In this document: piece after piece, positions 55,532-64,000 of the stretch | Position numbering within the stretch: the first letter of the stretch is position 1 | Layout: each line of letters opens with the position of its first letter | NCBI RefSeq assembly: GCF_051106095.1 | Contig: NC_135787.1 | Location: 171,887,001-171,951,000 of the forward strand | Direction: 5' to 3' | Source of the DNA: Pogona vitticeps | Taxonomy: Eukaryota > Chordata > Lepidosauria > Squamata > Agamidae | DNA: 64,000 nt | Translations under genes and position numbers: made by a program | Notes under the pieces: generated by a model | The model's database searches: none | What the model was told of the DNA's origin: nothing | Seen by the model: only the letters and a program-made list of their open reading frames with translations

Positions 55532-58500
55532 AATACAAATATTTGAGTGGTCAATATGACCAGATAGGCGGGGTATAAATGGAATAAATAAATAAATATT
55601 TAAAAGAATTAATCAAAAATTATATTAAAATAAAGTCAATATTAAAAACACATGTAAAAACAACAAGGCACACCAATCCCCCTCTCAGAAAGCCATTCAT
55701 GAAAGGAAAAATTGCCTGAGGAGAAAGGTCTGCTTGAGGAAGGACAGTAAAGATGGGGCCAGTGACAGAGAAGGCCTTCTTCTGTGTCCCCACCAAAGGC
55801 TCTTGTGATCTTAACACCCAAGCAGTCTCATCAAAATGATGTCAAAACAATTGTCTTTATCAACATGGTCTTCTGGTTCCTGAGTAGAATCGACTGGATT
55901 TCTCAGTATAGAGACAGAATCCAGATCTGGAGGGGTAGGGGGACAGAATCTGATTTTGGATTCTACCCCTTTGTTGCTGTTCTCTGATCAGAAAAGGGAA
56001 AACAAATGGATTGTGACTGTGGCATAGGGGAAGTATCCAGCGCCGTTCCAGTTCTGTACTATGTGCTCTGTGGGCATGGGGTCACCTTGTGAGGGAAGTT
56101 GTGTCTTTTTTCTTCTCTCTCCAAGAAAACTAGGAAGACAGGTGCCACAAACACAGTTCTTTTTCTTCTGCTGAGATGGCAGGAACTAGGGAGGCATTAA
56201 GAAGTGATGATTACACAAGAAAACCCACAGAAAAATGACCTTTATCCAGAGCTTCAGAAAACCACTTTCTTGCCAAGCTTGGTGGGAGAGTCTGGGAGTT
56301 GTCCAAAAAATGTAACTTTTTCTAAGAGCTGCTGCTGCCACAGCAGGGGCAGCTCTTGGAAAATCCCATTTTACCACACATTTTTGAAAGGGGTGTGTGT
56401 GTTCTGTCACTTCCTAAAAAACATGACTGTCTTGAGCAAAAACAAAACGATGGTGACATCTTTTATGCTGAGAATTTCTTTCAGAATGTGCGTTTGTGGA
56501 TTGATGGGTGCAAGCCCACTTTTTTTGACACATCCTTCTCATACAGAGAGTCAGGGTAGGGCAGTGGAAGGGGTATCAGTTTAGGACTGAAAAGCCATGG
56601 AAACGCACTGTGGTGGTTGCATATGCTCAGCCCAGGAATTGCTTCTCAGTTTCTGAACTAAGCTCACAGTGTAGTTACATAAAAGTCTCTTTCTGTTTCT
56701 TCTCCCAACAAGTTATCTTTAGTAGATTCAGCCTAAGTTTAATTCATGTGCTAATGTATCAATTCTGACTTAGGGTGACTCTTTCCATAGCTTTCTAGGT
56801 ATAGAGTACCAGAAGTGAGTTTTCCCCCCTTTTTTTCTAGGGGTGTTTGCCCAAGGCCACACAGGCTGATTCTTCACACACAAGGCATTGTGGGGAATTG
56901 AACAAGTGGCCCTTGGTTCTGCAACCACATGCTCCCGCTCACTGAGCTGTCCAGCCAACTGGAAGGGCAGAAAAGGCCAATGTGTTCTCATTGAATCAGA
57001 CATTCTTTGTGATTAACACAGACCACCCAGAACTATTAGTAGTTCTGTCTATCTTTCATCCACTTGTGTGGACAGCACACACCTGTACAGCTTTAACATC
57101 AATTTAGTGTGTTTTCTATATTTGCAGTTTTCCCCCTTTAAGAGGTTTTGTATTTTAAATTGTTCTGGGCTGTAACAAAAGTGCCAGCAAACCAGAGTCC
57201 TAAATAAATAACCCATTTTTACGGCCTAGAGTTAAGATGCTTTGTAAGTGCCATAATTTGACATTTTCCCCCTGTATTTCTCCCCATCCAATATCATTGT
57301 GATCAATGCTCATGGATCCGTTTCCCTGAAGGCAGGCAAGCCCTGCTAATTTTTGCGCTCAATGAAATGTGGGCCTTGGGAATGTAATGCAAACACAGTG
57401 AGATGAATGGAATGTGCTCTCCTGACCCCAGCTGTCAAAATGCATTTGTGAAATTCAGACATTCATTAAAGCAGAATAATGGCAGCTAATCTACAAGCAC
57501 CAATTAGGAGCCAAATTCTCCTGTGATACAGCATGGTGGCATGTTGATTTCGTCTGCATTTCTGGAGCTAAAAACTGGAACTCTGGCAAAGCAGATGCAA
57601 GAAGGTAAAAGGGTAGTTTTTTGCATGCTTGTTTTCTACATTATATTTATACAAACCTTCTTTTATGGAAAGACCTTATTTGACATCAGTGGGGCTTGAT
57701 CCAACGTAATTCTTGCCTCCATGCAACAAACAACCAAGTGGGAACTCTTGGGTTTTTTTTAATCATCTTGGTTGGTGCTTAGACAGCAGTAGCTATCTCC
57801 TCTCTGTGCCTGTGTCTACAGATATTTTAAAATTCTGAGATCATCCACCTCTGACTGGTGGGGCAGTGTCATACAAATAGGATCCTTGAGCAGGTAAACT
57901 GGCAATTCTGGTTTGTTAAGTATTTGGATGTTCGGATATTTATGAGGTACAGGGTAGCAGTGATTGGAGCCAGTGGGACTGCAAAAATGCTAGTAAAATA
58001 ACCACACTAGCTTCTAACCTGTTATAAATACTTGCCGTGGGGAGTTCTTTTAAGATAAAATCAGAACTCAACCAGATGTGACATGTAGCTTTCCTTATGA
58101 TTTATATGTATATGTTTAAACTAAAGGCATGTTAAGGTTGCTGGAAATGATCAAAGGTGGTGGGAGGGGGGAGACAGGGAGGGGCAAGGTTGACCTTTCC
58201 ATTTTGACCATGCTTTTGTTCAAAACTGCCCCCACACCAACTGCTGCATGTGCTCAGGTGTGACACCTGCAGTTCTCTCTCTGGAAATTGCTGTTCATTT
58301 CAAAGGAAAGATTCGGACAAAGGATTAGGTCTAAAATGTTTTATTATGTCACAGTCATTGGTTTTGCCCGTAAGATTTCAATTCGGTATCGTGTCTGCAG
58401 TATCCCATAGACTGACTCAAGATGGTGGGAGTTCTAGGCCAAACATCAGCAGCTGAGGAAAGCTACTGTTGTGGTGCTCTGGACCTTGTCCAACCCTATC

Positions 58501-59899
58501 TCAGGGACCCCCCCAAAATGACCACCCACCAGGTGAGTCAGGTAGGGACAAACTGGCACAGCTTCAGCACCCATGCTTCTGAGCAGGGTGGATCCACTGA
58601 GGGTTACTGCTTGCTATACCCTCCCCCTTTTGTAAAAAATTAGGGGATGGATGGATGGGTGCGTATCATAATAGATGCTCATTTACATACACACATGTAT
58701 TCATGCATTTATATTTTCTGCAACACAATTGTGCTTAGTCCTCAATAGATCTATGTATGCACTGGGGCGGCAAAGCAACTTCATTTTGTTTCTCTAGTTA
58801 TGTTGGTGCTATACTTTAATTTAGTTTAAAACCTGACATTGAACCAATACAATGCGTTCTCTTTTTCTTTTACATGGAATATGCAAACTGATTTTTTAAA
58901 ATTGCATTTTGCTATAGCATATATAGTTGGCTGGATAGCTCAGTGGTTTATGTATCTGACTGCACAGCCAGAGGTTGAGAGTTCAGTTTGAGTAGAGTCA
59001 GCCTCTGTGGCCTTGGGCAAGCTCTAGAGCACCTCCAGGAGAAGGGAATAGTAAACCCTGGAAAGAGTCAGTATGGACTTGACAACAACAACAATTATTA
59101 TTATAAAACATATAAGAATGTAAAAACAGTTCTTAAGTATGTAAGAGTAGGGACAGCAAGATGAAAAAAATTATATTTGTGCTTCATATATATAGGAGAT
59201 GACCCCTATGGCCTTTTAAAGATAAGGTGTGCATCAGACAATTAAGTCTAAAATGTAGAAAATAGTAAATCATCTACCTGAGCCACTGTTGTAGATTATG
59301 CATGAAGAAGGAATGAGCAGGAAGGGTGCAGAGGATTTTAACTGGCACTCCGTCAACTGCTAATTTAGTCAGATTCTTCACAGTGAGAATGGGGTGCCAT
59401 CTTTGACAGAAGGCTATCTTGAGTAGCCCTGAATGGAAAAGACGCCTCTGTCTCAAATCATGGGCAAATCATGGTTAATGTTGAGTTAGATAGACAAGTC
59501 ATCTGACTCCACTTTAAAAAGGTGCCTCTTTTTTTTTTGAGTGCAACTCTCAGAAAAACTGTCTGGAAAAATTTTGAGAGTTGTAGGCAAGAGAGGCAAC
59601 TTTTCAAAGTTGTTGTTTGATGCAGTATTCAACAACTTCCTGTTTCTGAAAAGCCTTCAGTGACACCTTTTTCTTCTCACAATTATTTTCTTCCAATAGT
59701 GATGCGTCTTTACTGTCTTTGTTCTATACTACAGTGGAAACTTCTTAACAACAGGTTATTGTGTTCTCACTTTCTATAGTTCCGCCGTGGGGGAATGTTT
59801 TACAAGCTGCGTGAAGTGAATGGAGAAGCAGAGGGATCTTCTTATGACTATGATTTCATCGTCATTGGAGGTGGTTCAGGTGGGCTGGCAGCATCCAAG
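50493..59899 (+). CDS. TXNRD1: Thioredoxin reductase 1, first two exons (gene continues right)
   Basis: TXNRD1 is the cytosolic FAD- and NADPH-dependent selenoprotein that reduces thioredoxin. Two exons with consensus donors join in phase 0 to give a 63-residue N-terminus: 23 residues from exon 1 and 40 from exon 2. The second part ([20 protein letters not shown]) is the FAD ADP-binding loop shared with human [20 protein letters not shown]. The KLxxxNG residues before it match the human TXNRD1 KLLKMNG better than TXNRD2 or TXNRD3. The next exon (human EAAKYGKKVMVLDF, with the redox CVNVGC) was not found before 64000. Linkage to NFYB, divergently oriented, supports TXNRD1. An additional exon inside the 9.2-kb intron cannot be excluded. 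Confidence 0.9.
51424..51500 (+). mobile_element. SINE head fragment
   Basis: TGCTGGTTAAGAGTCTTGAG and CTAGGTTCAAATCCTG (B box) form a tRNA-like head without its tail. Confidence 0.55.
51580..52165 (+). mobile_element. Sauria-type SINE split by a LINE fragment
   Basis: The head and body (GTAGAGTGGCAGACTAGGAC, CCTGGTTCAAACACTCCCTC, GCATTGGCAAAACCGCTCC) end at 51709. The tail resumes at 52124 with GGTTGCCGTAAGTCAAATGG and ACTTAGTGCATAAC, an RTE-type tail. Confidence 0.8.
51710..52098 (-). mobile_element. LINE 3' fragment inserted in SINE
   Basis: It is flanked by 25-bp duplications (51685-51709 and 52099-52123, 23 of 25 identical). The minus-strand frame includes CICLQCGRDCHSQTGLLSHT, a CxxC...H zinc-knuckle-like motif seen at the C-terminus of some LINE proteins. 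The 3' end is at the left (CCATCCTTCAGTCTCGAGAG complement). Confidence 0.75.
52318..52446 (-). mobile_element. tRNA-headed SINE with CR1-like tail
   Basis: TTAGAATTGCAGATCTGGAA and GGGACTCTGTGGATCC (tail complement) lead to CAAGATACCTAAACTCACTG and AGCTATTC (head complement). Confidence 0.75.
52736..52830 (+). mobile_element. Penelope-like family 2 fragment
   Basis: It contains CUGAAGA, a perfect GUGGAC/GUCCAC hairpin, then AAA instead of GAA, and AGCU (52745-52773). The core is thus altered and stem I is lost. Confidence 0.5.
53120..53660. mobile_element. Possible DNA transposon, GC-rich
   Basis: This compositionally distinct block ends with ACGCGCCAAAATGGTGAGTC and GTCCCCATCTCTAAAATG, which looks like a transposon terminus. 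No convincing left end was found. Confidence 0.35.
54236..54305 (+). mobile_element. L2 3' tail fragment
   Basis: ACCAGATGGGCGGGATATAA followed by AATAAAATAAA repeats is a typical L2-type terminus. Confidence 0.65.
54443..55479 (+). mobile_element. L2 LINE, second copy, 5'-truncated
   Basis: The translation gives MLFNIYMRPLGGVIRGCGAS, CHQYTDDTQLYISFSATAED (YTDD in place of YADD) and CLEAVLQWMQENGLRLNPDK, then RLDHCNALYVGLPLRLMRKL in another frame. It ends GTTAGCTGCCCAGTAAGAAT. Confidence 0.88.
55469..55531. repeat. (AAGT)n microsatellite at the L2 tail
   Basis: About 15 tetranucleotide units follow the L2 end. Confidence 0.95.
55545..55600 (+). mobile_element. L2-type 3' tail fragment
   Basis: GTCAATATGACCAGATAGGC and GGGGTATAAATGGAATAAAT form an L2-like terminus. 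Confidence 0.6.
56752..56972 (-). mobile_element. tRNA-headed SINE with RTE-like tail
   Basis: The minus strand reads AGCTCAGTGAGCGGGAGC near the head, then GCCTTGGGCAAACACC and GTCAGAATTGATACATTAGC at the tail. Confidence 0.7.
58927..59098 (+). mobile_element. tRNA-headed SINE with RTE-like tail
   Basis: GGCTGGATAGCTCAGTGGTT (A box), CAGAGGTTGAGAGTTCAG (B box region), CCTTGGGCAAGCTCTAGAGC and GAGTCAGTATGGACTTGACA are followed by a CAA/ATT tail. Confidence 0.8.
59780..59899 (+). CDS. TXNRD1: TXNRD1 exon 2 with FAD-binding loop
   Basis: This 120-nt, 40-codon exon lies between a TTTCTATAG acceptor and an AAG|GTAAGA donor, phase 0 at both ends. It encodes FRRGGMFYKLREVNGEAEGS then [26 protein letters not shown] is the dinucleotide-binding glycine loop. 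The Met that starts human MNGPEDL is Val here (GTG). Another in-frame Met (59795-59797) lies seven codons earlier. Confidence 0.95.
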
Positions 59900-60889
59900 G
59901 TAAGATCAACCAAAAACACTCTAGCCCTAGAGCTTTATTCTGCTATGAAACATTTTTGGAAAGCCTGAGAACTCATATTCTCTGCCAGTGCTTTGTAGTA
60001 GTGGTCTGTGGGAATCCACAGTGGGTTTAGCAATCCACCATGAAATCGAGCATCATGTGAGTAAATGCCTGTTCAAAACAGGAATTTCATTTTCCTTGCA
60101 GAACCCATCTTGGTCTCCAGAATTTTTCCAAAGGGCCCCGACACCTCTAGCACAGATGGAGGAAGAAGGGGAATTCCATTTCATAAGTTCAAATCTTGGA
60201 TCTGGGCATACACTAACATCTGTGTGGAATGAGAGTCACTGACAGCTGTGATCTCCTCACTCCATAAGAGGTTTATAAACATGCAGGCCAATTTCCGATG
60301 TTCTTGGAATGTTATCTAGCCACTGTGACTCTACCTCACATAGACCTGGCACTTCCTTTTCCACAGAAATGTTTGTGACACAGTTTGAAACCTTGATTTG
60401 CAATCTGGAGTCTAAGTGGTGTAGAGTTGTATTCTTATCCTTGATGGGAGAGAATGTATCTCAGGTACCAAGCAAGATGTTGCCTCAGAGAAAGTTCCTG
60501 TGAAGTGATACAGCATTTTTAGATGCTAGTTTCCGCATAACATATGTTCTTGAGAAGATGATCTTGATGACTGTAGTGCAAAGATGGGAATCATAAAGCC
60601 CTTCAGATGTTGTGGGATTACAGTTCCAGTCAACCCTAACTTGCATGTCCAGTTGTGAGACTTGTGGATGTTGTAGTAGATAGAATTAATTGGCTGATTT
60701 TCTAATTCAGTTCATAGATTTCATAGACTCTTTTTTGTGTGGGAAATATGTTAGTGCATCTCTATATTGCTAGTTTTAACTAACAGAGCATGTTAGTCAT
60801 GCTAAGTAGCTGGAATGGGGTGGATTAAATAAGGAAATACTAATTTAAAATGTAGGTGAATTCTGTTACCTGTTTAGACAAAAATTTAT

Positions 60890-61040
60890 ATTCATGTAGC
60901 CATTTCCAAAGATGTAGCTGTGTTTGTTGTTTTTGCTGCAATGATCTAAGAGCCCCATGCTACCTTAGATACTATCAGATTTATTATGGCATGACTTCTG
61001 TAGGCTGTAGTGCCCTCATCAGATGCATGATGTGTTACCT
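60890..61040 (-). mobile_element. Penelope-like family 2 fragment, degraded
   Basis: GCTACCTTAGATACTATCAG and TCATCAGATGCATGATGTG recall the family arms. On the minus strand CUGAUGA is intact (61023-61017), but the rest of the ribozyme-like fold is eroded. Confidence 0.45.
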
Positions 61041-61880
61041 AGAATTTTGGGTCTATATATGGCATGTGCGGTTGGGTGCAAGGAATTGTAGACAGTGAGG
61101 TCAGAAGGTAATTAAATGCAGAAATTTAATTAAAAATGAGCTCTCTGTTGTTAATTAGTAAGGCAGCCTATATTATCCTTGGGTCGTTTCCTTCCCCTAA
61201 AAAATGTGCTTCTCTATTTCTTCTCTGTTTTTCCTGAGCTCTTGTTATTTCCCCCTTCCTTAGCAGTAATTAGACTGAATATATGGGTCTCTTGGGGTTC
61301 TAGGCAGAAGATGATGTTATTTAGCGGTTTGATTTACCTTGTGAGTTTGCAAGTGTTAAAGAACAAGGGTGTGATTAATTACAATAAAGCCTGAGTTTAT
61401 TATTTGAATGGCTGAATGTTACTTTTTTTTAACAGATAGTGAGAATTATATCACTGATTGCAACAGAAGCACAAATCCACAGGATGTTAATGTGTGATGT
61501 AAATTGGCTATAGCAGGCATTGTTGATTACCAGCTTGAGCACTGGCATAGTGAGTCTGGGAACAGTGAAAGCAGTGGATTGTTGAAGGCTACCTCTGTGA
61601 GGAGAAAGAAAGCAAATTCAAGCATTTGTATACCTCCATCAATAAAGGAAATAAAATGTTTGGTATTTTATTTTAAAAAAATCAAATTTCTTGGCTATAA
61701 AACTGTTGGCTTAAAGTAGGATAAGTCAACCTGCTGTCATTTACCTCAGCAACATAGCCAGCTTTCAGAGGTTAGGGAAGGTGTCATCTGAAACATCTCT
61801 GTACTAAGGAGCATATTGTACAAGCATGAGAATCTGCCCAATACCAAGTCAACCCACCTAGCTTAGTACTGTATATGATA

Positions 61881-62174
61881 GGGATGGGCAAGCTTGTATG
61901 TATCTCAACCCTCAAGATGTTGCTGCTTCCAGCAAATGTAAATAAATGAGAAGTGTCCAGACGGGCACTTCCAGTTTTGATCCTTTATGGAAGTGGGGTG
62001 GCGTGGGATAGAATGGGGGCTTAGGGGATGCTTTCTAAGCACAAAGTGAAACTGCTCCTCCTGTAATCAGAAAATCGCCTCTTTTTTTGCTTAAAGTTTT
62101 GCTTTTTGAAAACTTCAGCAGGGATCCTTGTGGGCCATAAAATACACCCTTACAAGCCACATGTTTGCCCACCC
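61881..62174. mobile_element. hAT-like MITE
   Basis: GGGATGGGCAA at the left and TTTGCCCACCC at the right are inverted repeats 294 bp apart. No clear target duplication remains. Confidence 0.55.
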
Positions 62175-64000
62175 TAATGTGCGTTGATGCAGCAGCTCTT
62201 CAGAATTTCACAAGAGCCTTTCCTGCACCTACCTGGGAATGATAGACCATTGGATGGTGCAAAGCATGTGATGTGCCATTAAGATTGGGCTGTGCCATGT
62301 TGGAAGCTTGAAAACAGAGATTACACGACAATTAACATGGGCTCCGCCTTTTAGTCTGTTGGCATTTTAAAACTTTTTAAACCCTAGTAGTACCCCCAAT
62401 GCTGATTTCCATACTAATTACTTTATTTCTTATCAACTGCTTCCTAGGTATACCTGACTTTGTCTGAAGCAGATAATTAACATAGCTAATTCCCAGGTAT
62501 TCTGACAAACAGATGTGTCATTCCTTTCAAGTGTGGGGCTTTATAGTTAAGAGGTGGGTGGCAGGGTGTTCCTTGAAATGGAGGAGTGTTGTAATGGGAC
62601 TTCCATGAGCCAGAAGGTGGCCATGAGCTGAAATAGTAAGCTAAAAACCTCGAAGATCAAGGTATCAAATGTTGCATTGTTCTAGAGATATAAATGGCCT
62701 TAAAATGATTAAACCATGTTTAACCATACCTCACCTTTCTCTTAGTTAGGAGGACCTTGGGAAAATCAGTGCCCAGAATTCCCCTGTTTTCTCTAGAGAA
62801 GGCTGTGTCCTGCAAGTAGTAGTTGAGTTGAAGCTTTTAGAAAAAAGCAGCTCATTCATGGGTCCCTGTGATTAATTGTTGTTGATTTTAGGTGCCATAT
62901 CCTTTAGAAAAATGAGTAATACAGCCTGGTCTGAAGAAAGGCCAGTTGGGATCTGTACATCCATCTTTGCCTTGAGTGTGTTTATATGTGATTCTTTCTC
63001 TTGGAATTCCTAAAATTAAGACTGTAATTCCAGGGTGCCAAGGATGGGCTAACACACTCGACAAACACACCACGTTACATCTCAGAAGAAAGGCAATTTG
63101 AAGAGATAATTTGGAGCCCAAGTGCCGTGTGATTCAGAAATCTTAAGGGCCATTCCTGTCATTGAATGCAACCTATCATTTGACAGAGTTGTAGCTAATT
63201 CAGGAACCAAATGATGGTTCAGTGTTTAATTAAGTTCAATGTTCTTAACTTTTTTTCCTTCCCCACCTTTGCCTTCATGCCGTTTATCTAACTGTTAGTT
63301 TTGATACATGATTAAAGTAATTGCCGTGAAAATCCAATCTTGAATTTTTGTCAGAAGAGGAAAAGAAAAGGGGAGGTTGAACAGACTTTCTCTGAGAGGT
63401 TCCTCAGCTCCAAAGTGTGTGCTGAACAACTTCAGGCAAAGTCGAAATAAGAGGCCCATCTTAATAGTTTGTTTTCCGAGAACATGTTTGACTCTTGTGC
63501 CAATTAATAAACTTGCCTGGGGAGAAAAATCGCTCTTTGTGATGACTAGTCACTTGTGCCCAAACAAAAGCCTGCAACATTTTTTCTCAACATATGACAG
63601 CATGGCTATTTAGAGTAAGATCAAATATAATGGCACTAATGATGGCAAATTAGTGGCTGAAATCCAGTAGTAGGCCTGTTGAATCACTGGAAATTTGGTG
63701 AGTCAGCACCTATACAAATTCCATTGATTCAGTGGGTCTGCTCTTGTTTTGACTTACTACTGAATCTCAGCTGATGTGGTATTTTGACTGTTCCTGTACT
63801 GTTATACCAGAAATAAAGTTTCTGGCTTTGACTGGCCTTCCTGATTTATCTAGCCAGCTGCTGATCAACAAATACAAAATCTTCATTCAGTCTTCAGACT
63901 TTGATCCAGTCTCCCCCCTTACCAAGAAGGTAAAGGGACACTCTGATATCAGGGTGCAAACATTGGTTGAAATCCAGTAGTAAGTCACCACTAGAGTAGG

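Larger units (their letters stand above)
50562..59779 (+). other. TXNRD1: TXNRD1 intron 1
   Basis: It holds a Sauria-type SINE split by a LINE (51580-52165), a SINE (52318-52446), a ribozyme-like fragment (52741), a GC-rich element (53120-53660), an L2 (54443-55479) and two RTE-tailed SINEs (56752, 58927). Bases 55600-56750 and 56980-58920 contain no feature I can name. A likely branch point (CTTAAC) lies about 35 bp before exon 2. Confidence 0.7.
59900..64000 (+). other. TXNRD1: TXNRD1 intron 2 (continues right)
   Basis: No exon matching human residues after LAAAK was found. Only a family 2 fragment (about 60890-61040) and a hAT-like element (61881-62174) are recognised. 62180-64000 shows nothing I can name. 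Confidence 0.7.

Noticed and set aside
58927-59000. tRNA-like A and B boxes
   Set aside because: They belong to SINE heads; no cloverleaf with a proper acceptor stem was seen.
59730-59779. A Tigger-like start (CAGTGGAAACTTC) just before TXNRD1 exon 2
   Set aside because: Only about 13 bases agree and no inverted partner is present.
59780-59899. Assignment to TXNRD2 or TXNRD3
   Set aside because: GGLAASK and KLxxxNG fit TXNRD1 better than GGLACAK (TXNRD2) or GGLSCAK (TXNRD3), and NFYB lies next door.

Overview
This 64 kb window is vertebrate nuclear DNA, almost certainly from a squamate reptile. It carries two host genes in the order and orientation known from the amniote NFYB-TXNRD1 locus, and the repeats are squamate in character: BovB (RTE) with its typical reverse transcriptase, CR1 and L2 LINEs, several tRNA-headed SINE families with LINE-like tails, many short hAT and Tigger/Tc1-mariner-like MITEs, Penelope-like fragments, and long microsatellites. 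No prokaryotic genes, CRISPR arrays or standalone rRNA/tRNA genes were seen.

Layout. 1-13.5 kb: NFYB on the minus strand. Four coding exons (8129-8222, 4320-4450, 3628-3825, 2380-2461) read in one continuous frame from the start Met to near residue 168. The last exon(s) lie left of base 1. A CpG island (about 11.95-13.5 kb) holds the promoter, a candidate 5'UTR donor and an 11-bp palindromic double CCAAT box. 13.5-50 kb: the intergenic region between the divergent genes, mostly transposon fossils. It has BovB pieces (14.1-14.6 and 15.7-17.9 kb), a second CpG island with a possible alternative first exon (19.5-20.05 kb), a CR1 (32.1-33.4 kb), a foldback Penelope-like insertion (33.5-34.5 kb), an L2 with a nested MITE (36.3-39.0 kb), Penelope-like fragments at 40 and 43 kb, and a hAT element (48.2-48.7 kb). 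50.1-64 kb: TXNRD1 on the plus strand, with a CpG/TATA promoter, exon 1 (ATG at 50493) and exon 2 (59780-59899) carrying the FAD-binding GGGSGG loop. The rest of the gene lies to the right.

How the parts relate. NFYB encodes the histone-fold B subunit of the CCAAT-binding factor NF-Y, and its own promoter island contains CCAAT boxes, so autoregulation is plausible. TXNRD1 encodes the NADPH-dependent selenoprotein that keeps cytosolic thioredoxin reduced. In this copy the Met that starts the common human form aligns with Val, so translation must begin upstream, at exon 1 or at another Met early in exon 2.

The most unusual signal is ribozyme-like. Two different dispersed repeat families carry the same minimal hammerhead layout: CUGANGA, one extra nucleotide, a stem II hairpin, GAA, a two-base-pair stem III without a loop, then the cleavage base and stem I. 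Two copies (39940 and 43351) keep the whole core and differ by paired changes in stems II and III.
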